From NCBI GenBank assembly GCA_019313905.1, contig JAFDAI010000008.1, forward strand, positions 1 to 43,491: a stretch of 43,491 nt of DNA. The letters run 5' to 3'. The notes under the pieces are model-generated. The model had not been told where the DNA came from, made no database searches, and worked only from the letters and a program-made list of their open reading frames with translations. A program made the position numbers and the translations under genes. Positions 1 to 7,545 of the stretch are shown in pieces (the stretch's first letter is position 1; each line of letters begins with the position of its first letter). This DNA is from Deltaproteobacteria bacterium. GTDB taxonomy: Bacteria; Desulfobacterota; Syntrophia; Syntrophales; UBA2210.

Positions 1-33
1 TTTATTTCCGGGCGAGTTCATCTCGACCCGGCA

Positions 34-47
34 GTTTACATGTAAAC
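34..47. promoter_or_regulatory. Perfect 14-base palindrome, possible operator
   Basis: GTTTACATGTAAAC reads the same on both strands. Size and symmetry suit a dimeric regulator, but no partner regulator or promoter is identifiable next to it, so function is only a guess. Confidence 0.25.
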
Positions 48-154
48 ATTGTGAACCGCTTGGAGGTTTCCTTCAATCTTTTTTACTTATGCATTCAAAC
101 AGCGCCCTTTTTTAGGGTAGGTATGGGGTCGAAATGACAAATGGTGCGAGTATA

Positions 155-174
155 ACTTTTTACGAGTTTGTCAA
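155..174 (+). repeat. Fragment of dispersed repeat (ACTTTTTACGAG...TCAA)
   Basis: ACTTTTTACGAGTTTGTCAA closely resembles 26941-26960 and, more loosely, 13495-13515 and 34005-34024. The last of the longer copies (13354-13526) suggests these are ends of one repeat family. Confidence 0.5.
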
Positions 175-213
175 AATTTAAACAAGGACGATTTTTCAAA
201 GGCAACCGATAAA

Positions 214-870
214 ATGCTGAACAAAAAGGGCGCTGTCCCTATTAAAGGCTTCACACTTATTGAGATACTTATCGCCATATTCATACTGGCGACGGTGCTG
301 ACAACTGTGTATGCCGCGTATACCGGAACTTTCAAATTAGTAAAATACACCCGGTCCGGTGATGATATCTACAGTATGGCACGAACAGCAATAGACAGGA
401 TGACGGAAGACATGGAATCCGTTTGCAAATACGGGGATTCCTTCGAATTCGTTTCCGGGGAGATTGAAACAGGAGATTTCATGGAGCTGTCATTCCTCTC
501 GTCATCCCATCTGAACTTTGATGATGAAAGGTCTTCCGGTATTGCCATTATAAACTACTCCGTCGTAAAGGATGATGAGAAAGACAGTTATATCCTGAAA
601 CGGAGGGATGATCTGTACCGTGGCGGAGCGACAGAGGAGAACGAGGGAGGATATATCCTCTGTGACGGATTGCAGTCTCTTACATATAAGTTTTATGACG
701 ACAGCGAGGTGGAGTACGACTCTTGGAACTCTAAATCCGATTTAAAAGCTCAGAAAGACAAGATCCCTGCTGTAATCTTCATACGCATGGATTTTATAAA
801 TCCCGATAACAGAGACAAGCCTTACATCTTTATGACAAAGGTGTTTCTGCCAATGGCGGGAAATCAATGA
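214..870 (+). CDS. gspJ: Type II secretion minor pseudopilin GspJ
   Basis: Minor pseudopilin of the type II secretion system, part of the GspI-J-K tip complex of the periplasmic pseudopilus. A short basic leader ends in G-FTLIEILIAIFILA (from about residue 12), a classic type IV prepilin cleavage and N-methylation site with Glu at +5 and a following hydrophobic helix. The 218-residue length suits GspJ. It overlaps the following gspK by ATGA, and that neighbour settles the assignment as GspJ rather than a generic pseudopilin. Start: the ATG at 214 gives a normal-length leader. The preceding bases show no strong ribosome binding site, which is odd, and the first codons can pair with 101-113. 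Confidence 0.88.
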   Translation: MLNKKGAVPIKGFTLIEILIAIFILATVLTTVYAAYTGTFKLVKYTRSGDDIYSMARTAIDRMTEDMESVCKYGDSFEFVSGEIETGDFMELSFLSSSHLNFDDERSSGIAIINYSVVKDDEKDSYILKRRDDLYRGGATEENEGGYILCDGLQSLTYKFYDDSEVEYDSWNSKSDLKAQKDKIPAVIFIRMDFINPDNRDKPYIFMTKVFLPMAGNQ

Positions 871-1838
871 AAAAGATCCTGATGAATGACAGGGGTGTGG
901 CGTTGATACTGGTGATCCTGATGATCAGCATTATTGTCGCGATCACGCTCCAACTGAATATGGCATCAAGATCCGGGATATATGAAGCCGCGAATCTTGG
1001 CGACGGAATCAGGGCCGCCTGTGTGGCAAAGTCCGGGTTCTGCATGGGAGAGGCGCTTCTGTCCGAGGATAAAAACGATCTTGATTCTCTGAATGAAAAC
1101 TGGGCTGAAGCGGAACTGCTTTCCGCCGGCTCAGGAGCCCTCTTTGATACCGGACACTTCGGGCTGCATATTGAGGACGAGTCCGGCAGGATCCCGATTA
1201 ATAAACTTGTGGACGGCACCGAATACAACGACAAAATCAAGGGTCTCCTGACAGGATTTCTGAGCCTGCCGAAATTCGGCCTCGATGAACAGCAGGTCCG
1301 CGACATTGTAGACGCTGTAAAGGACTGGATAGATGAGGATGATGAGACAACCGGGTTCGGCGCCGAAGATATATACTATGGAGGGCTGGAAAACCCATAC
1401 GCATGCAAAAACGCTCCTCTGGATTGTATTGAAGAGCTTTTAATGGTAAAGGGAATTACAGAAAATCTGTATTACGGCACGGACGAGATACCCGGTATCG
1501 CGGAGTATTTTACCCTGTACGGCAAGGGCGCGATAAACATTAACACCGCTCCGAATCTGATACTGAGGGCGCTATCTGATGAAATCACGGATGAAATGAC
1601 CTTTGATATGGATGAGTTCAGAAGAAATGAAGAAAACAATCTTTTGGAACCTGCATGGTATAAAAATATTCCGGGGATGACCGGCATAACCATCGACCCC
1701 GGGTTGATAACCACTCAAAGCAACATATTCAGGATCACATCCACAGGTTATCTGAATGATATCAACAGAAGGGTAGTCGGGGTAATCGAAAGAAACAGCG
1801 GCGAGACGGTAAAAAGACTGTCCTGGAAGGTGGACTGA
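867..1838 (+). CDS. gspK: Type II secretion minor pseudopilin GspK
   Basis: Large minor pseudopilin that caps the pseudopilus tip with GspI and GspJ. The N terminus has the prepilin pattern (RGVALILVILMISIIVAI) but carries a hydrophobic residue instead of Glu at +5, the known hallmark of GspK. A conserved segment, LHIEDESGRIPINKL (about residues 112-126), and the 323-residue length fit the family, which has a large alpha-helical domain with SAM-like folds. It starts within the gspJ stop codon (ATGA) and shares one base with gspL, so translation of the three is probably coupled. Confidence 0.9.
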   Translation: MKKILMNDRGVALILVILMISIIVAITLQLNMASRSGIYEAANLGDGIRAACVAKSGFCMGEALLSEDKNDLDSLNENWAEAELLSAGSGALFDTGHFGLHIEDESGRIPINKLVDGTEYNDKIKGLLTGFLSLPKFGLDEQQVRDIVDAVKDWIDEDDETTGFGAEDIYYGGLENPYACKNAPLDCIEELLMVKGITENLYYGTDEIPGIAEYFTLYGKGAININTAPNLILRALSDEITDEMTFDMDEFRRNEENNLLEPAWYKNIPGMTGITIDPGLITTQSNIFRITSTGYLNDINRRVVGVIERNSGETVKRLSWKVD

Positions 1839-3370
1839 TGCCGGAAAAGATTCTCGGCCTTGACATCAGCAGTAACAGCATAAAGGCGGTCCGGGTTACG
1901 GCCGGTCTGAGGGGGTACGAGATTGCCGGCGTGTCCCTTATTGATATTGATGAGGCGGGCGGTACTGAAGAGGCCCTGAAAAGATTGTTTGAAAATGACG
2001 CATTCAAAAACAGCGTGTGCGTAACCTCACTTCCCGCGGGAAGTTTTTCCTTCCGCAATATAAGGCTTCCATTCAAAAACAGAAGAAAGATCGACAAAAC
2101 CATCGCGTACGAACTCGAACCGCTTCTCCCCTATTCCGCCGACGATGTCCTTATAGATTACACGGTTGTGGATCAGGGAGATCAATCAGAAATATTCGCG
2201 GCCGCGATACCTGAATCCGTTGTCGGCGATCTGGTCAGGCACCTCGACGGATATCATGTGGAGACATCAATAATCGATATAGATGCAGTCCCTGTGGTCT
2301 CAAGGATTACAGCCGGTGGCGACGTTGGGTGCGGTCTCCTTTTGGATATCGGCTACAGGGACACCACAGGTGTACTGTTCAGGGATGGCAGGGTCTTTCA
2401 CATAAGACATTTTCCCTTCGGAGGAGCAAATATTACCGGGGCTCTGGCGGAGGCCGCCGGGATTGAATTCTCAGAGGCCGAAGAGAAAAAAAGGTCGGGT
2501 GACGCAGGCAGGACCGGAAAAAAGGTATCAGCGGTCTGCCGGAAATTTTTCCTTGAGGTAAAGAATACGCTGGAATTCCTGAAGTTAAAAGAGGAACTCG
2601 AAGAAGAACCCGGTGGAATCTTCCTGACCGGAGGAGGGGCACTCTACCAGCCGCTCAGAGATGAGATGGAAAACTTCTTCTCTCTTCCGGTGGAGATGGT
2701 TGATGTCTCAGCAGCGGAAGATATCGGCATGGAGGAGGGAATCACGGAAGGTTTAAATTCCATGCTGATGAACCAGGCTCTCGCCCTCGCAACCAGAGAG
2801 TCAAAAAAGGGCGTTGGATTTAATTTTGCCATAGAAGAGTTCAAGCCAAAAAGGGCATATGAAAAGTTCCGGAAAGATTTTAAATGGGTAGCAGCGCTTG
2901 CTTTCATAGTACTTTGCACATTCGGAATTGATCTGTACATGGACTACCACTACAGCCGGGCGCGTCTGGACAGGCTAAAGAGTGAAATAACATCCGTTTT
3001 CAAAGAAACATGCCCCGAGGTTACAAAGATCGTCGATCCCGTTCAACAGCTTAAAGTCAAGATTACCCTGGCACATCAGTCTTCTGCCGGAATGAACGGC
3101 ACCGGATTCGGGACAAAGACACTGGATATCCTGAAGGATATCTCCAAGCTTGTTCCGGGAACTACAGACTTTCTTATTACAAGCTTTGCGTTTGACGGAG
3201 ATACTGTGAAAATCAAGGGCGAAACCGACAACTTCAACAGTGTTGACGGCATAAAAAGCGAACTCGGTAAATCAAGCTGTTTCAGGAATGTTACGATAAG
3301 CTCGGCAAGTCTTATCAAAAAGGGAAACCGGGTCGGGTTCGATCTGAGAATGGAAGTAACCCGGAATTAA
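1838..3370 (+). CDS. gspL: Type II secretion inner-membrane protein GspL (PilM-like)
   Basis: GspL couples the cytoplasmic ATPase GspE to the inner-membrane platform. Residues 1-320 form an actin-like (PilM-type) cytoplasmic domain: an LGLDISSNSIKAV phosphate-loop-like start, LLLDIGYRDTTG near 167 and FLTGGGALYQPL near 262. One membrane helix follows at about 349-368 (WVAALAFIVLCTFGIDLYMD), then a periplasmic region that probably holds a ferredoxin-like dimerisation fold. At 510 residues it is longer than enterobacterial GspL (about 400). The N-terminal half resembles PilM of type IV pili as much as GspL; the position between gspK and gspM supports GspL. Confidence 0.85.
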   Translation: MPEKILGLDISSNSIKAVRVTAGLRGYEIAGVSLIDIDEAGGTEEALKRLFENDAFKNSVCVTSLPAGSFSFRNIRLPFKNRRKIDKTIAYELEPLLPYSADDVLIDYTVVDQGDQSEIFAAAIPESVVGDLVRHLDGYHVETSIIDIDAVPVVSRITAGGDVGCGLLLDIGYRDTTGVLFRDGRVFHIRHFPFGGANITGALAEAAGIEFSEAEEKKRSGDAGRTGKKVSAVCRKFFLEVKNTLEFLKLKEELEEEPGGIFLTGGGALYQPLRDEMENFFSLPVEMVDVSAAEDIGMEEGITEGLNSMLMNQALALATRESKKGVGFNFAIEEFKPKRAYEKFRKDFKWVAALAFIVLCTFGIDLYMDYHYSRARLDRLKSEITSVFKETCPEVTKIVDPVQQLKVKITLAHQSSAGMNGTGFGTKTLDILKDISKLVPGTTDFLITSFAFDGDTVKIKGETDNFNSVDGIKSELGKSSCFRNVTISSASLIKKGNRVGFDLRMEVTRN

Positions 3371-3406
3371 CTGCTCAGGGCTAGAGAAACAAGGGCGCAA
3401 GGAAAA

Positions 3407-3943
3407 ATGGACTTTCGGACAAGACTCAAACTGACAAAACATGAGAGGTATTACGTAGCGACAGGCGCTGTCCTGGTCATCCTCATTATTATCCTCCAGT
3501 TTGTCTTGTTCCCATTTCTGGGAGAGAAGAAAAAGGTCAGACGCTCTATTCAGGCGAACGAACAGGCCTTGAGGGAACTTATCTCTCTCAGCTCGGAATA
3601 TATGGCGCTGAAGGAAAACTCGATTGATATCGAAAAGGCCATTGCCGGTAGGCCCGGGAACTTCACCCTTTTTTCATTTCTGGAAAAACAGGCCGGACGA
3701 AGCGGAGTAAAACCAAACATAAAATACATGAAACCCTCAACCTCAATAAACAGGGAATCATACAACGAATCGACCGTGGAGATGAAGCTGGAGAATGTAA
3801 CATTGGAGCAACTCGTCGAATACCTGTATCTCGTGGAATCTCCTGAGAATTTGGTCGGAATCAAGAGGATCTCGATAAAGCAGAGCAGGGGAAGTCCGGA
3901 ATATCTGACTGTCTTGATGCAGTTGATAACATACATAAAATGA
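3407..3943 (+). CDS. gspM: Type II secretion platform protein GspM
   Basis: GspM is a bitopic inner-membrane protein that pairs with GspL. There is a short basic cytoplasmic tail, a single transmembrane helix at about residues 18-37 (VATGAVLVILIIILQFVLFP), a coiled-coil-like stretch (about 41-75) and a periplasmic ferredoxin-like domain ending at 178. GspM is poorly conserved in sequence; the call rests on this topology, size and position after gspL. A 36-base gap separates it from gspL. Confidence 0.8.
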   Translation: MDFRTRLKLTKHERYYVATGAVLVILIIILQFVLFPFLGEKKKVRRSIQANEQALRELISLSSEYMALKENSIDIEKAIAGRPGNFTLFSFLEKQAGRSGVKPNIKYMKPSTSINRESYNESTVEMKLENVTLEQLVEYLYLVESPENLVGIKRISIKQSRGSPEYLTVLMQLITYIK

Positions 3944-4024
3944 GGGGGTCGGGATCTGGGGTCTGGGAATTATAGGATTAGAAGTCGGAAATCCGTAAAC
4001 CGGTAACCGTAAACCGTCACAAAC
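3944..4024. repeat. Short repetitive intergenic phrase
   Basis: The gap between gspM and gspN carries slipped short repeats: GGGATCTGGGGTCTGGG (near 3950) and AAACCGGTAACCGTAAACCG (near 3997). Similar simple phrases occur in other gaps (5709-5727, 12420-12444). No hairpin or promoter is evident. Confidence 0.5.
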
Positions 4025-4846
4025 ATGAAAACAAAAAAATGGATTACATATACGATATACGGCATACTAATTACCGTAATATTTCTGTATGTTCGCTTCC
4101 CATCCGATAACGCGGCGAATTATATTAGATCAATCGTTGTGGCCGGTAACCCGAACGTTGTCCTCTCGTTTGATTCCGCAAGCCCCTCTCTCCCGCCGGG
4201 CATAAAACTGGGCAATGTTGAAATCGGCTTCAGGGACAGACCCGATTTAGTTTTCAGGACGGACACCTTAAAAATACGCCCGGCTATTGCAAGCCTTCTT
4301 TCAGGTAAGCTGTCACTCCTCCTGAATGCGGACGTGTACGGGGGAAATATGCGTGCGGATATAAACTTTGCGAACCGCTTTTCGACCGAAGGTCCTGTCA
4401 GGATAAATACCGGGTTTAGTGGTATTAACCTCGGGAAATGTTCCTGTCTCAAAACGGCGACAGGTCGCCGAATTGACGGCATACTCAGCGGGTCACTGTC
4501 GTACAATGGAAGATGGAATAGAATTACCAGCGGCACAGGCAGCGCCAGATTCGCTCTCCTTGAGGGGAGTGTACAACTTTTGAGGGACATATTCAGCCTC
4601 GGTGAACTGGATTTTGATAAAATGGAGGCAGATATAACCCTAAAAAATCGTACCCTCAAAATAACCAGTCTGGAAATGACAGGAAAACAATTGAACGGAT
4701 CTTTCAGCGGAAATATATTTCTGAATAAAAACATCATGCGAAGCAGGTTAGCCATAAAAGGCAATATGAAAATCCATGCCATGAATGGGGATATCTCGAC
4801 ATCCCTGAAGGGAACCATTGCCAATCCGGTCCCGAGGTTTATGTAA
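4025..4846 (+). CDS. gspN: Type II secretion protein GspN
   Basis: GspN is an optional, inner-membrane-anchored periplasmic component of type II secretion systems. There is one N-terminal transmembrane segment (about residues 6-23, ITYTIYGILITVIFLYVRFP), then a beta-rich periplasmic region with repeated strand patterns typical of AsmA/GspN-like proteins. The segment SGINLGKCSCLKTATGR, followed by GxLSG repeats, matches the style of the family. Position between gspM and gspC supports the call; sequence alone is only moderately specific. 273 residues is a usual length. Confidence 0.75.
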   Translation: MKTKKWITYTIYGILITVIFLYVRFPSDNAANYIRSIVVAGNPNVVLSFDSASPSLPPGIKLGNVEIGFRDRPDLVFRTDTLKIRPAIASLLSGKLSLLLNADVYGGNMRADINFANRFSTEGPVRINTGFSGINLGKCSCLKTATGRRIDGILSGSLSYNGRWNRITSGTGSARFALLEGSVQLLRDIFSLGELDFDKMEADITLKNRTLKITSLEMTGKQLNGSFSGNIFLNKNIMRSRLAIKGNMKIHAMNGDISTSLKGTIANPVPRFM

Positions 4847-4850
4847 GGCT

Positions 4851-5684
4851 ATGACATCCGGATACCGTACAATAGTCATCCTCATAGTAATTACCGTACT
4901 GGCATATCTGTCAGTAGATATCTTTTACAGGACGATAGACGCAAAACTTACCCGCGTCAAAACCGGGATAACAACCACTGAAAAGAGAACCCTTCCAGTT
5001 GTCAAAAGACAACCCCCTGGTTCTTACCATGTAATTTCGGAGAGGAACCTGTTCGGTTCAATCAATAAAGCTGCGGGAGAAAGATATATCAATGTTGATG
5101 AGTTGGAGTCCACAAAGCTGAACCTGGTCCTTCTGGGAACGGTTTACGGAACCGGGAAATTAGACTGCGCCGTCATTGAGGAAAAAGACAAGAGAAAACA
5201 GGCACTTTTCAGGGTGGGAGAGACCATTGCCTCCGCCACAGTCGTCAAGATAATGCGCGGCATGGTCGTACTTCATGTCGATGGCAGAGATGAGGTGCTG
5301 GCCATGGAAATTAAGACCGGCAAAGATATGGCGGGGGTTGCCAAAAGAGCAGTTTCCGGCGCCGGGAGCTCCGTCATCGTGAGAAAAGCCGAGATAGATG
5401 AAGCCCTGAAAGACATGGGCAAAATTCTTACTCAGGCCAGGATTCGACCATACTTTTCCGCTGGAAAATCGGATGGCTTCATAATAAACAGGATAAAAAA
5501 GGGAAGTATCTTCCAGAAGATGGGCATGCAGAATGGAGATATCATACAGGGCGTTGACGGCCACCCCATTAAAAGCCCGGATGAAATGCTGAAGCTGTAC
5601 AACGGGTTGAAATCAGGTTCCGCAATAAGCCTTAACATCAAAAGAAGAGGGAAAGAGCAGAATCTGGAATACGTTTTTGAATAG
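4851..5684 (+). CDS. gspC: Type II secretion protein GspC with PDZ domain
   Basis: GspC links the inner-membrane platform to the outer-membrane secretin GspD. It has an N-terminal transmembrane helix (about residues 5-22), a homology region starting near ERNLFGS (about 64) and a C-terminal PDZ domain (about 185-277) containing GFIINRIKKGSIFQKMGMQ and GDIIQGVDGHPI. The ATG at 4851, four bases after the gspN stop, is preferred over an in-frame ATG at 4818 inside gspN because the latter adds a charged tail before the membrane helix. Placing gspC after gspN and before gspD differs from the classical C-D-E order. Confidence 0.85.
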   Translation: MTSGYRTIVILIVITVLAYLSVDIFYRTIDAKLTRVKTGITTTEKRTLPVVKRQPPGSYHVISERNLFGSINKAAGERYINVDELESTKLNLVLLGTVYGTGKLDCAVIEEKDKRKQALFRVGETIASATVVKIMRGMVVLHVDGRDEVLAMEIKTGKDMAGVAKRAVSGAGSSVIVRKAEIDEALKDMGKILTQARIRPYFSAGKSDGFIINRIKKGSIFQKMGMQNGDIIQGVDGHPIKSPDEMLKLYNGLKSGSAISLNIKRRGKEQNLEYVFE

Positions 5685-5732
5685 TCAGCAGTTCCATGTT
5701 CCCTGAACTCGAAACTCGAAACTCAAATAATC

Positions 5733-6704
5733 ATGTACACATCATACTTCGGCTTAAAAGAAAATCCATTCAGCATGACACCGGACACCAGATATCTCTT
5801 TCTCAGTCCGCAGCACAGTGAAGCGCTGAACCACCTGCTCTACGGCATAAATGAAAAAAAGGGGTTCATGGTAATTACGGGAGGAATCGGAACAGGCAAG
5901 ACCACTATCTGCAGAAAACTGCTTTCCGTCCTGGATCAATCGGTTGACAGCGCCCTTATATTCAACCCCTCTCTCTCGGAAATGGAACTTCTGGCAGCTG
6001 TAAATCAGGAGTTTGGAGTCAAATCGGGACTGGGAAGAAAGACCAGAAAGCGATATATTGACGCGTTAAACAAATTTCTACTTAAGAACTTTTCTGCGGG
6101 GAGAAACGCGGTCTTGCTTATCGATGAAGCTCAAAACCTTTCCCGCGGCGTGCTGGAACAGATCCGGATGCTTTCCAACCTCGAAACCGAAAGGGAAAAA
6201 CTGCTACAGATAGTGCTCGTTGGTCAGCCGGAGTTGGAGAAACTTCTGACATCACCATCTCTGAAACAGCTCAATGAAAGAATTACAGTGAGGTACAATT
6301 TAACCCCGTTCAGTTACCACCAGGAGAAAAACTATATAAAGCACAGATTGGCGGTAGCCGGCGGAGACAGCGAAATCCCCCTGTTTTCCAGCCAGGCCTA
6401 TAGAAAGATTCACAGCTATTCCAGAGGCATCCCCCGGCGCATAAATGCCATCTGTGACAGGGCATTGCTCATCGCGTACAGCAGGGATTCCAACGTAATC
6501 AACAGGAATCTTATCAGGGAAGCGGTATCCGATATCGGCAGCGGTTACCTGACAGACAAAACAAACTCACAGAGAAAAATAGAACGCCTGTTGCTTCTCT
6601 CTGCCCTGATTATAATTATCCTTCTATTGCTGGCAGTCACGGTAAACAGTGAGGCGGTTTTTGATTTTTTCTTGAATACAGATTTCTTTAAGTGGAATAG
6701 ATGA
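5733..6704 (+). CDS. gspA: ExeA/GspA-type AAA ATPase
   Basis: ExeA-family ATPase. In Aeromonas, ExeA with ExeB helps insert and assemble the secretin in the outer membrane. The start (MYTSYFGLKENPFSMTPD) is the family signature. Walker A is GGIGTGKTT (50-58) and Walker B is VLLIDEAQ (127-134). A transmembrane helix lies near the C terminus (about 286-305), followed by a short tail. It lacks the long peptidoglycan-binding C-terminal domain of ExeA. It overlaps the next gene by ATGA, which supports a GspA/GspB pair. MSHA- and exopolysaccharide-associated homologues share the ATPase domain, but the operon favours secretion. Confidence 0.82.
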   Translation: MYTSYFGLKENPFSMTPDTRYLFLSPQHSEALNHLLYGINEKKGFMVITGGIGTGKTTICRKLLSVLDQSVDSALIFNPSLSEMELLAAVNQEFGVKSGLGRKTRKRYIDALNKFLLKNFSAGRNAVLLIDEAQNLSRGVLEQIRMLSNLETEREKLLQIVLVGQPELEKLLTSPSLKQLNERITVRYNLTPFSYHQEKNYIKHRLAVAGGDSEIPLFSSQAYRKIHSYSRGIPRRINAICDRALLIAYSRDSNVINRNLIREAVSDIGSGYLTDKTNSQRKIERLLLLSALIIIILLLLAVTVNSEAVFDFFLNTDFFKWNR

Positions 6705-7468
6705 GTCATATAGATAACGCCCTCAAAAAAGCTCAGAAAGAAAAAGACAGCCTGTATAAACGCTACAGTCGTATAACGCCTGTGGCAAACCACAGAAGTA
6801 AGACCGGTTGCAAGGCAGTATGGACAATCATTGCGGCTGTTGTATTGATATCACTTGCCGTGATTGCTCTCTTCCTGTTTGGGAATAGTGCGCCGGACGA
6901 AAAGGACAGCGTAATCCCACGTAAAAATGTTGAGGTGGAGAAGACGCCGGCATCACAGCATGAAAAGGCAATCAGCACAGGCGCAGAGGCAGTTTCACTT
7001 CCCGACAGCGGCAAAAAAGGAGTACTCCTCTCCCCCATGGCTGGGAATGAGGGCAACGTGAAAAAAAGCGCCGATACGATATCCGGCGTGGATACGCTAT
7101 ACCAAAAAGCCCTGAGCTACCAGCAGGAAGGCAGACTGGATAAGGCTGATAAGGGATACAAAAAGGTCCTGAATATTGAGCCGGAACACGTCTTCGCCCT
7201 GAACAATCTCGGGGTCATTTATATGAGCAGGGGAAGAAATAAAACCGCGGAGGTAATGTTCAAGAGGGCAATCAGTCTGAGGATTGATTATGTCAATCCC
7301 TATTACAATCTGGCATGTCTCTACTCGCAGGAGGGGAATATCCCCCACGCCCTTGATTATCTGAAGAAGGCTGCGCAAATAAATAATGACGTGAAAAACT
7401 GGGCAAAAGATGATAGAGATCTGAAAAACGTTCGCGAATCGGCGGAGTTTGAAAAAGTTTTTGAATAA
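6701..7468 (+). CDS. GspB-like membrane protein with TPR domain
   Basis: The N terminus (MSHIDNALKKAQKEKD) resembles the start of GspB/ExeB-type proteins. A transmembrane helix follows (about 39-60), then a low-complexity periplasmic linker and tetratricopeptide repeats (about 125-245, with YQKALSYQQEGRLDKADKGY and FALNNLGVIYMSRGRNKTAE). It probably partners the preceding ATPase, as ExeB does ExeA, and may contact the secretin or peptidoglycan. The TPR module replaces the usual GspB C-terminal domain, so the symbol is left empty. Translation appears coupled to gspA. Confidence 0.65.
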   Translation: MSHIDNALKKAQKEKDSLYKRYSRITPVANHRSKTGCKAVWTIIAAVVLISLAVIALFLFGNSAPDEKDSVIPRKNVEVEKTPASQHEKAISTGAEAVSLPDSGKKGVLLSPMAGNEGNVKKSADTISGVDTLYQKALSYQQEGRLDKADKGYKKVLNIEPEHVFALNNLGVIYMSRGRNKTAEVMFKRAISLRIDYVNPYYNLACLYSQEGNIPHALDYLKKAAQINNDVKNWAKDDRDLKNVRESAEFEKVFE

Positions 7469-7496
7469 CAAAGGTGACATAACTGTTCACTGTTTA

Positions 7497-7512
7497 TCCC
7501 GACTTGTCGGGA
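7497..7512. repeat. Short perfect inverted repeat
   Basis: TCCCGAC-TT-GTCGGGA lies between the TPR gene and gspD. It could be a small processing or pausing hairpin inside the operon. No T-tract follows, so it is not a typical terminator. Confidence 0.45.
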
Positions 7513-7545
7513 TTTACGGTTGAAAAACAGGGAATTGAAATCAAT

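Larger units (their letters stand above)
1..213. other. Upstream non-coding stretch before gspJ
   Basis: No reading frame here looks like a real protein end. It holds an imperfect hairpin (8-16 pairing with 22-31, one bulged base), a perfect 14-base palindrome (34-47), a fragment of a dispersed repeat (155-174) and a 13-base segment (101-113) that is the reverse complement of the first codons of gspJ (224-236). I cannot assign a promoter. If gspF/G/H/I exist they would lie further left. Confidence 0.5.

Noticed and set aside
830-1306. Reading frame on - opposite gspK
   Set aside because: Ser/Arg/Pro-rich composition and full overlap with a well-supported gene.
4120-4824. Long reading frame on - opposite gspN
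   Set aside because: Shadow of gspN: no ribosome binding site, no recognisable domain, and the + strand gene has a signal anchor and fits the operon.
7504-7545. Upstream TTG start for gspD
   Set aside because: Lies inside an inverted repeat and spoils the signal peptide; the ATG at 7546 is better.
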